DNA from: Selaginella moellendorffii
Lineage: Eukaryota > Streptophyta > Lycopodiopsida > Selaginellales > Selaginellaceae
Direction: 5' to 3'
DNA length: 64,000 nucleotides
NCBI RefSeq assembly: GCF_000143415.4
Contig: NW_003314375.1
Location: 395,235-459,234 of the forward strand
The first letter of the stretch is position 1; each line of letters starts with the position of its first letter. This document shows positions 54,780-64,000 of the stretch, one piece after another. Under the pieces are notes generated by a model, which had not been told where the DNA came from, made no database searches, and saw only the letters and a program-made list of their open reading frames with translations. A program made the position numbers and the translations under genes.

Positions 54780-56000
54780 TCAAGTGATTTGGAAGCGTGG
54801 CTAAGACAAGTACATATGGATCCAACCTGATCCGGAAAAGTTCAATCCAGCTGGGAGGTACGAGATTTTCACCCATGCTCTGTAACTCTGGCTGGGATTT
54901 TTAACTAGAAATATGGAGCATCTCCATTCACGTTCACACCCTTTGGGATGGGAAATCGAACTTACAAACTTGCCAAGCTTCAAATCTTCATTGTCGTCCA
55001 TTACTTCGTTATTACAGGTAAAGATCTATTATTTGTGCCATTATTCCTTTATCTGGGGTTTGAGGTGGACTGCCTTGGATCCCAACAGCAAAGTTTCTTA
55101 CTTGCCACATCCAAGACCACGAGACTTCTATTCTGTAAGAGTTTCAAAACTTCTGTAGTTATAAAAGAAAAAAGTACTTTACTGAATTGTACCTCATACA
55201 ATATGATACCTTATGCATTCTCATGCCTCCACTATTCTAATTTGTCCCTGTCACTTATTAACTTATCACAAGGAGCGAATCCTTCTTTGAAGTCACTGCC
55301 TCAACAGGATGAAACTCAAAGACAAGAAGATACTCAAAGGCAGGCTTGCCAAGTACATTGTAGAGGCTGTTTGTAAGTCCCAAATGTTTCTCATCACAGG
55401 TCTTTGGAGGACATGCATAGCTTTTATGACCATGGACCAAATGTTGAGAACAGCAGCATCATCAAGAAGAGTTGCAGTCTAGCATTTAATTTGTCTCACT
55501 TCTGGCACAAGACAATAAGGTTGTTAAAAATAAGGTCTTCATTTATTTTTTAACTAAGTCCTGTTTACACAGCAATACAATGCATCAGGAGCTTGCTGGA
55601 AACTATGATTTACAGAGTTTCCAAGAAGGTATGAGATTCACGCTGATTACAGCAAGTAACTATCAGGTACACTTTTAGTGTTTTCGCTCATGAATCGTGA
55701 TCTCCCTTATCTTGAGTTTAGAGAAGCCTGCAAGCATCACCAGATTCTAAGAACTCAGCCAACTATGTGTGTCTTTGGAGGCTGCCATTATAAGTACTTT
55801 TTCTTTAAATTTTATATAACCTTCACTGCTATGGATTCTGTGAATGGCATTTTCAGGACCCCATGTTCCTCCTCTTCCTCCATCTTTCTAAAATTAATGC
55901 AGACAATTTCAAGATTAGCAATGTGCTGAAATCATAAGTCAAGCTTGCCATTGTGTATGTTCTTCAACAGGAAGGTGTCCAGGCCAAAAGGACGCTGAGT
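54780..56000 (+). other. Exon-like scraps after the kelch gene, unidentified
   Basis: Short coding-like stretches: WIQPDPEKFNPAGRY (54818-54862) and MHQELAGNYDLQSFQEGMRF (about 55580-55640) ending near donor-like sites. No family recognised; probably additional captured exons. Confidence 0.35.
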
Positions 56001-58430
56001 GTTCTTCTCTAGAAGGTTTTCCAGGCCTAAAGGGTGATGCAACGCTTTTGGTGGTAGGGATTCGTGTGTGCAACCAGACAACGTACTCCATGTTTGCCAA
56101 AAGCATTATAGCTTTAGATTGAAGGCTGCAAAATAAACTGGTCTTACTAATATGACTGCTTGGCCACGTCTCATGGAAAAGACATGTTTATGAAAAGTTT
56201 GCTTCCCTTATATGTAGTAAAGAATATATTTTGATACTATTGGTGTTTGTTAGCTAAAGGTATTGGGCAAAGAAACTTTTTATCCAGATAATACTCTAAA
56301 GCTCTACTTACGGGTGGTGGAGTTCTGGAAATCTGGTCACAACACTTGAGGTTATTGTTTTTCTTTTTAAAGTAATAGTTGCTGCTATGTAAGTCTATAA
56401 GGTATTGGACTCATTGAGATCTGGAAAGATCATACTTAAAGCTTTGTAGACAACTTTTTCATTACAAATTACATTTAACGAAGATTGAGTAATTAAAAAC
56501 TATTCACTCCATAAAGAGGGAATTAATTATAGATTAAAATTTTAAAAGAGTTATATTTTTTCAAAAGAAGATACACATTATCATGGATTATGATGTTGTA
56601 TTGATGAACTTGGTCTTTTGTGGCACATCCTCCACTATACAAAATATTTATTATATCCATATTACCTTCAATCTACCAATTTTCTAAAAATTATGAGAAA
56701 ACAGGGATATAAGCTTGAAAATTTATATATTCAGATATCTATTATATTTAAATATTAGGTATAATTAATTTTAAAAATCGGATGACAGAGATTTTAAGCT
56801 TGATGTAAAATTACAAAACACTATCTACATGAAAAAAATTTAATTATGTACTTCTTGAATTTATATGACAATAAGTCTTGAAAGAAACTCCATATTTTAT
56901 TTTCATATTACATTCAAATTCTAGAATTTAGATTAGTGTTTTGAAGTTAGAAGTTGGAAGGGAATGTTACTGGCAGTGGTAGTAGGCTGTAAGTCTCTCT
57001 CATGAGTGATCTCTTCTCTACATGAACACTGTATATGTGTTGTTTTAACGGTTATAATGTTATGCAAGATCTACAAGAAAAAGGTAAAGTTGTAATCTAT
57101 GCTTTTTTTCACTGGCCAGTGCACAAAGCTGCTCCATCACCAGTGGGCTCCTCGCTGGGAAATTTCAAGCAAACACTGGATATTTGAATTGGCTCCAAAA
57201 CTGTAAAACAGCTATACAATACAAAATTTTAGGATTTTATCCCACCCAGACCACTGCAAGATTATCGCAACCATAAACTCTCTGCCTTTCAATTCTGTAA
57301 TGATAGAAAATCTACAACAAAAAACATGGAATTAGTGTACAAAAGAAGAAGAAAAGTAGGATGATTGACTTGCATTTTACATGCAGTATCCATATATTGC
57401 AGCAAGAACTCTCAGTGTTGAGAAAATGAACTAAGTTTTGTGTAGGTATAGACTGCCATACCAAAGGCTCCCAAACTCCATTCAAGTATGCATCACAAAT
57501 CTATGATCACAATGGTGATATTTCATCATGCAACAGTTGAAGTTTGAGACCTAGAGGATGAGAATGTGTATTAGACCGAGCCTCCACCAGTAAAATGTGG
57601 CACATTGTGAAATAGACGAGGAAAATATTTGTGCTGTTAAATACTAATTTAGTAATAACAGTTTAGTTTTAGCTAGAAACATACATTATTTCATAAGAAA
57701 AATTTCTTCATTAATTACTGTTCTGAAATTATAATTAAAAGAATATAATATATAATATATAAAACAAATAATTTATATTTTATGATAATTCATCTTTGTA
57801 TTTATACTTTTAATTGTGTTCACATTCAATTCTTATTACATTTTAATACAGCCAATTTATGTAATTTCAAAGATATTCTCTATTTATTTCTTTATGTATT
57901 ATATCTATTTTCTGGGATTCATGTAATTTTTCTCAACATCAACCTGCATTTAGATAACCTCAATCTAATTCATAATGGTACATTTTTTGCTGCTTCTTTC
58001 ATGGGTATTCAATTGGGAGCTATTCTATTATTTTTCAGCCTAAAACACATTTCTTGAGAAGTTCAAATAAACCAGTCATTTAATATTTTAATCTCTTATT
58101 TCTATAAGCTTTTCTCATTCTATGTTTTAATTTCCCATGTATTTTGTCTCTTCATCATTTAAATCTCATAGTGGTTATCTTATGCATTATGAGTTATAAA
58201 ATGTGTTCTTTTGCTAAAGAATGTTCTGGTTGGAAAGGTTTCAGAGGTATAATAATATTTTATATTTTATTAAATATCTAATATCAATATTAAAAATTTT
58301 ATTGTCTATATTATTATTAAAATTATTATTGTCTATATTTCTTAGTGGAGTTGTATCATTCTCAAAAATATAACACATTGTTATGCTTTATTTTGAAACC
58401 ATTAACTTTTTAAATAGCAACTTTAAATAA
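56001..58430. other. AT-rich, no recognised gene
   Basis: A frame at 57782-58057 is hydrophobic, but that reflects T-rich composition. No repeats with clear ends seen. Confidence 0.5.
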
Positions 58431-58617
58431 AAAGTACTAATAGAGACTCCAGCTCCACTGGGAAATATAGCATACCCAAGATAAATAAATCTTCTTTTCT
58501 AATTTTACAATGTTAGAACTTTTGATTGTATGCAAGGTTAAATTTATCTAAATTTTGCTACTATTCATATCCAGAGAAATGCACAATAATACAAGTGTTG
58601 GGGAAGATAAGATCATT
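58431..58617 (+). pseudogene. Copy of the 5' region of the RPA-like Helitron gene
   Basis: Aligns with 3165-3350: both contain AGCATACCCAAGATAAATA, then ATCTxCAG with the start of the RPA reading (GTGTTGGxGAAGATAAGAT), after which this copy stops matching. Differences are mostly transitions and small gaps. It places a second Helitron gene start about 2.7 kb upstream of the Helitron end at 61182. Confidence 0.6.
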
Positions 58618-60180
58618 TTTTTATCATCATTAAATTTGAATTTTATGTTTTATTACCTTTATATAATAATAATATAATCTAAGATAGCAAATAAATCATT
58701 GTATAAATATTGAGACAAACAATAAAACTCATGTAAAGCTGCTGGTAGACTACAGTAAGATTATGAGCAAGAAGATTAATTGATAGTATAAAAGGGTTTT
58801 TTTTATTTTTGAGATATTATTAAGAAATGGATTTGATATTTATATGTGTATGAAATTGCTTATACCATGTTAGATACCATGTCATATATTAGACATGAAT
58901 GCATAATTTTATCATAAAGCATTAGTACAGATTTTTCTTAATACAAACATTATATCTCTCATATAATTATTATCTTGGTCTTTTTAACACCTCTAATGTA
59001 GTGTGAATATCTAGGTAGATTTAATTATGTATATTTTTAAATGTAAAACGAGACATATAATAAAGGTTCTATTATTCTTTAGTAAACTATGAAAGTTAGA
59101 GGTATGATTACAGTTCAGATAAAAAAATTTAGCCCAGTATGCAATCAAACTTATAATTTCTCCAAACTAACCTATTATTTTTTGGTAGTCTATAGTTCTT
59201 CAGTTTTGTGAAAACTCAATTGCTTTTAAAGTATGGCAGCAATCTTGTTTATGTGTTTAGGGTTTGGTACCTTTCTATAAAAGCAATAAAAAATTCAAAT
59301 TCATTAATAATGATAATTTATTCATTTGTATGTGGTGTATGTGTTTCTTTTGAATGTAGATGACATTAAGCACAAGCTTTATCACTTTTATGGTTTTGAG
59401 CTACTCCACCATGAATTAGAAGAACACTTGCCAAGTACAGGATGTCAAACAACACTTCCAGCCAGCACAGTGGGCATAGTCAGTGGTGTGGCACTGATAG
59501 GAACTTTCAATGTACTGTCTCAATATGTAGTGTTGAAAACATCCCATATGCTTTTGGCTGCATTTAAATGTTCCACAACTAGACTTCTACATGCACTTTT
59601 CTAGGCAATCCATCAAAGGCCACACTAATAGGCACACTCCTACAGATAGAGCAAATGCAGCTTCATCTCATCCAACCTAGCTTTTATAGGACCCTAGCTC
59701 TAAAAGCTTTTTGCATGGCTCTTTCAAGTTAGTCCCATGCTTAAACATGTGCATTTATCTATCTATTACTTTCTTCTCTTATTTTGGTAGAAAGCTTAGT
59801 TTTTTGTGTGGTTTATTTCTTGCCAGGATTAGAAGGATAAAACATTGTAGCTCAAAATTTGAGAAAGCTGGTTTTAATGCCATTGCATAACAAGAAGCAA
59901 TTATATATAGTTTTAAAGAACTAAACTTAGCACTTGTATGTTTTTATTTTTATTTAATGTGTATTATGTTAAAATTTACTTGCTTATCTCTTTATATTAT
60001 GACCAGTCTGGATTTATATTTTCAGAATTATATAATTTAAATATATATGGGAAAAAGAGAATTTATATCAAGATTCTTTTGTAAAAGATGCACATCAAAT
60101 ATAAGAGAAAATTCTATATTTGCTAAACATATTTGAAGAGCTGAATTACTCATATGGGACAAGATAAGTATGATAACCAT
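58618..60180. other. AT-rich interior of a decayed Helitron
   Basis: A plus-strand frame at 59326-59604 is open (LLHHELEEHLPSTGC) but unrecognised. No further RPA or Rep motifs found. Confidence 0.35.
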
Positions 60181-60182
60181 TC

Positions 60183-60479
60183 ATGCTTTGTGTGACCTCA
60201 GGAATTGTGACACGGATTTTAGTGGTATCATATTTGGTGATAGGAGGAGACTTTAGGCAAACCTTACCTGTTCTTAAAACAACTTGCCACACACAAATCA
60301 TTGTTAAATCCTCACCAATATGGTCTAAAATTCTAAAGTTCTCATTGCCTATAAACATGCAAGTGAACCCAGAAGAAAAGGAATGGTCAAGATGGCTTGT
60401 GACCCAAGGAAATGGCAATCTCCCTAACCTCCTAAGATTTAATCAGGACATTCAAAGCACCATTAACATCCACTACTAG
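60183..60479 (+). pseudogene. PIF1-like Helitron helicase fragment
   Basis: Reads VIGGDFRQTLPVLKTTCHTQ, then SPIWSKILKFSLPINMQVNP. GGDFRQxLPV is the helicase II motif of PIF1/Helitron helicases (family: GGDFRQILPV), and the following W-x-x-x-x-x-x-L-x-x-NMR block is represented by LPINMQ. Flanking helicase motifs, including Walker A, are absent, and the frame ends at 60479. With the RPA piece upstream and the 3' end at 61182, this is the remnant of an autonomous Helitron. Confidence 0.75.
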
Positions 60480-61157
60480 AGAACAATTGATAGTATGTTT
60501 GAAAAACATATAGAGACAAGCAACTTAAGCCTATTTCAAAAGGCTATTCTCACAACTTAAATGACCTCTCTTTACAAGTAAATGACTAAATCCTTTCAAG
60601 AATGAGAAACAATAACAAACAAGACCATTAATACTGTAGAAACAGAATCAAATGAGAAGATGTTTGACTATCCTCTTAAACTTGGTAACACCGTCTGGAA
60701 TGCCTTCACATAAGCTAAACATAAAAATCAGCTGTATCATAATGCTCTTATATAATATTAACAAAGCTTTACCAAATGTTATTGAAGTTAAAATTTTACA
60801 TAATGATATGTAAGTAAAAAAAAAATTCTACCAATAATCTCTTTGAAACCAAAAAAATGGAGATATCCCAATCATTGTAAAATGGTAGTAGTTCTCTATA
60901 AGACATGCATTCTCTATTACAATTTGCAAATCCTAAAGACAAACACTGTAAAATATAAAGATATTATTGCCAAGACAAGTTTTCAACCATGGTCAACTTT
61001 ATATTGCACTCTTAAGGGGAACATCAAAGACACAAATTTCTGTAGAACAATGTGAGGGACAAGGTTTTCTGCAAAATAAAATAGTGTACACAAAAAACAT
61101 AGTCTATAAAGAAATTATTTAAAATGATAATATAAAAAAACATAATTACTATCTATG

Positions 61158-61182
61158 CCAGCGGAGCTGGATTCCTTGCTAG
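61158..61182 (+). mobile_element. Helitron 3' terminus
   Basis: Stem CCAGC/GCTGG with 3-nt loop GGA (61158-61170), 8-nt spacer, CTAG at 61179-61182, followed by T. Confidence 0.75.
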
Positions 61183-63124
61183 TAGATTAAATAAGATACC
61201 TTGAGAGGTATATGTCACATGGCTTGGTATTTCTATTTACTTTGTAATCTTTGATTTGAACATCCAAGTGAATTTGGTGGACTGCCTTAAAGTTATAAGC
61301 ACCTAGATAACATTGACTAAAGATTTTGTGTTATTCTTCTCATGTGAGGTTCCCTTACTTTACTTTTAACTAGCCCTATTTCAAAATAAATGTTCTTGGT
61401 GACAATTTTCCAGCTTGGCTTTATATGTTGGAATTAAGCTTGATAATTGATAAGATACCTTAGAAAGGTATTCTTTTTTACTAATGTGAACCTATAATAG
61501 AGGGTAAACATATCTTAGAAGTGTGTTGCTAAAAAGACGCTATTCTGTATTAATTGGAAGAAAGAATCATTTGGCATAAGAGGGCATTTCTTTTAGATTT
61601 GCAACTATGAAAAGAAAAAGGGTGTAGTTGATGGGACAAGTGTTGCTTCTTGGAGATTAAAACAAGCATTCATTAACAAATAATGACTTCTTAATAGAAT
61701 TTGTGCCCATCACATTCTATCCTACAATAATAGGTGTTTCATATAAGTTCAAATACTAGCTTAGCATAGTTGCTAGTGCTTTTTGAAGTCAAAAGAATCC
61801 CTCTTTTTTGGAATAGCATCTAGGAAAAAATAGTGCCACATGAAAGCTCTAGCAATAAAACTTACAATTTCATAGACAATTTACAAACATGGTATAAAAT
61901 TGTTTTGTTATACAAAATTTTGTCAACACAGTTTCCTGTGATAAATTATTTCAGTGGCTACGAGAAATTAACACATCACTAGCTGTCATTGAACAAATGT
62001 ATGTCATTATTCTTGCACACTATCAAGAACTTAAATAGATTGAATATTGACATTAAATAAAGATGTCTATTGTGTTTAGTTTATACATTAATGCCCTTGA
62101 GAGTTTAATGTCTTTTCAGAGATTTATATAGCTGACCATTTCACTCTAACATATAAGAATTCAAACTAGTAAGAAATTCTCTATATTTCACCTTACCTCT
62201 TCATGAGTTTCTCTTGGAATTGCATCACATTCATTTGGCTAAATTCATCTGGCCTGCCACAATTCTACAAGACAGAGTGCTTGATATTTTATGATTAATA
62301 ATTTTTGAAAAAATTAAACTGAATATTTCTAAGTTAATCTAAAATAAAAAGATATGTGTATCTGTATAGACATTACTATAGAGAATGAAGATTGACTCTA
62401 ACACAACATAACTGTAAATGACAATATATGTTGAGCAATAGAAGATAAACTCAAGACTCATATCAACTAGATAATAGAGGACCTTTTGTTATAAAAATGA
62501 GTTTGGAAAGTGAACACTAGATGAATTGTACTCCTGCAAAAAGGATGGAAGGGTCATTAACTTATTGATGCAAGGACTCTCCATCACTTGCATGACTTCT
62601 TGTTTCCTAAAAGAATCTCTATGTTAAAACCTTCCCTTGCAACAACATCAACATGATGTTGTTAATGCCAAGACCTTCACCTAGAAAGTGGAGGGTGCTA
62701 ATTCAAAAAATATTGACAACTTTGATATCATCATCGGCTAATCTCATCACATGCTCAACAGTAAACATTACTACCACAACCACATCCTAACCCTTGTCCT
62801 TGAACATGGATAGCAACAATGTCAATCTCCATTGAAACAAGAGCATCTTCCATAGGAAGTAGAGTTGAAGTATGTACTACTACAATTGGGAGAGGTGATG
62901 TAGTGTTGTGTTAGGCAAAGAGCATTGTCAAAGGTAATTAGAGCAAGTGCATAGGTCTCACAATATCTTGATAAAGCACTAAGCATAACATTCTCAACTT
63001 GATCCATTTTGACATATTAGCTCTACATAAAGCAAGAAGCACTCTAAAAGCAAACATAAATTGCATAATTGACTCAAAAGGTCATTGACAAAGCTAATGC
63101 AATTGCTAGAACACATTGTCACAA
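61183..63124. other. AT-rich, no recognised gene
   Basis: No protein motif, tandem array or terminal repeat found. The least AT-rich part (62500-63000) has only short frames. Confidence 0.5.
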
Positions 63125-63510
63125 TTGTTATCATATCTATCACGAATATGATTTTGGGTATCAAAAGATACCTATCAACTAATCCTTATGGACACTCTCT
63201 CCTTACTATTATGACAGCAAGAGATAGATACTACTAGTTCCCCTCAATAGCCCTTCTTGTCCAAGTGTTAATAAATTGAGCTTAACATCTGTATTTAGCC
63301 AGATGAACATAAGATAGGAACTTCTATGTATTTCTTGCTGAGCATACTCAGTTTGGCTTTTAATTCATTTTTGTTTTATCTTGCACTAGCTTGACAAGAA
63401 CTATAGTATTGAGTATAGTCCCTCAATATTACTATATGATAGCTTACCGTATAGGCTAGATACCTTCACTATTATGTCCTATGTGTTAGTTCCATTCTAG
63501 TCCTATAAGG
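63125..63510. repeat. Dispersed repeat, diverged copy of 13905-14345
   Basis: Same orientation and same order of segments as the first copy (for example CCTTATGGACACTCTCTCCT here, CCTTATAGACACTCTCTCCT there). Substitutions are dominated by loss of C and G. Confidence 0.7.
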
Positions 63511-63715
63511 GAAAATGATTATATTGAGATTTGAGGTAGCTTGGGGCCATCACAAGCCCCAAAGGACAAAAAAACTTGAGTTTTGGAGCTGTGGAGTCTT
63601 CAAGCATTCTTTTGATTGATTTCTGAGACTGTTTGTTGGCACTTCCATTGGGCTCTAGTGGCACCAGTGGTGTAAAATCCGGTGTTGAAACACAGCACCT
63701 GTTCTTTTCTTTGCT

Positions 63716-64000
63716 CATGTTCGATCTTGCGCTGCTGGAACTGCTGCTGGTAGCTATGCGAAGGTCAGGTTTGAGAGCTGTTTACCGCAACTGAGTGGCT
63801 TCGTGGAGCTTCAACTAGGATTGGCAGCTGGTACAACCTGCTCTTGGCAGAAGAGGCTTTTGGAATTTGTATTTGGCAACCTTCTGATCTAGACTGGCCA
63901 CTTCATGCTGCATACTTCGCTTCACACCTCATTCATAAAGACAGAGAAGAAGTACGGTGAAGGAGCAGTGAAGATGGTGTACACACTCCAGTGCTTCTGG
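63716..64000 (+). other. Coding-like sequence running off the window edge
   Basis: Composition rises sharply and plus-strand frames give protein-like segments (FESCLPQLSGFVELQLGLA in one frame; WPLHAAYFASHLIHKDREE in another). No family recognised and no full exon visible. Confidence 0.3.

Noticed and set aside
57782-58057. Possible small membrane protein
   Set aside because: Hydrophobicity follows from T-rich sequence; no start context, homologue or splice support.
1-64000. tRNA or rRNA genes
   Set aside because: No cloverleaf with conserved B-box or rRNA-like sequence was noticed; a covariance-model scan would be needed to exclude a tRNA fully.

Overview
The window looks like a transposon-dense stretch of a land-plant nuclear genome. 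Short GT-AG introns of roughly 45-60 nt, a TTTAGGG telomere-type repeat, broken copies of plant housekeeping genes and a chromodomain Ty3/gypsy element fit a lycophyte such as Selaginella better than a seed plant. The species call is inference. I see no intact ordinary host gene; nearly everything is a mobile element, or a host-gene piece that looks carried or broken by one.

The centrepiece is a very large DNA transposon at 14457-32950. It has perfect 24-bp terminal inverted repeats and a flanking 4-bp duplication (ACTT). It carries two divergent genes. A minus-strand gene (18912 down to about 16066) encodes a transposase-like protein with a DUF7869-type domain. A plus-strand, multi-intron gene starting at 21272 encodes a protein with a ParB-like N-terminal fold, basic tracts and a long acidic tract. 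About 25 copies of a 22-bp palindrome (core GGCATGAGGCCTCATGCC) are scattered through it and not seen outside it. Several sit in its short introns, others inside its coding sequence. This element is the best candidate for an undescribed system.

Nested in the plus-strand gene is a complete 5600-bp chromovirus (26197-31796): two 387-bp LTRs differing at 8 positions by eye, a 5-bp target duplication (ACTGC), gag, pol and a chromodomain. Its primer-binding site is a perfect 15-nt complement of its own predicted RNA 5' end, as in self-priming Tf1/sushi-type elements. It carries a gag frameshift and two in-frame TGA codons.

Around the giant element lie: (i) three copies of a TG...CA solo-LTR-like repeat with an internal GAGTCC/GAGATGGA minisatellite (4496-6309, 34893-36477, 48694-51218); (ii) a 593-bp TRIM retrotransposon nested in the third copy, plus a solo TRIM LTR at 52587; (iii) Helitron 3' ends at 1554, 42797 and 61182, with RPA-like and PIF1-like remnants; (iv) host-gene fragments of FGAM synthase (PurL), a BIG-type Sec7 ARF-GEF, a kelch protein (two copies), an SKIP16-like F-box protein, an amidohydrolase and a protein kinase. 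The rest (about 40.2-42.7, 46.9-47.8, 56-60 and 61.2-63.1 kb) is AT-rich DNA with nothing recognisable.
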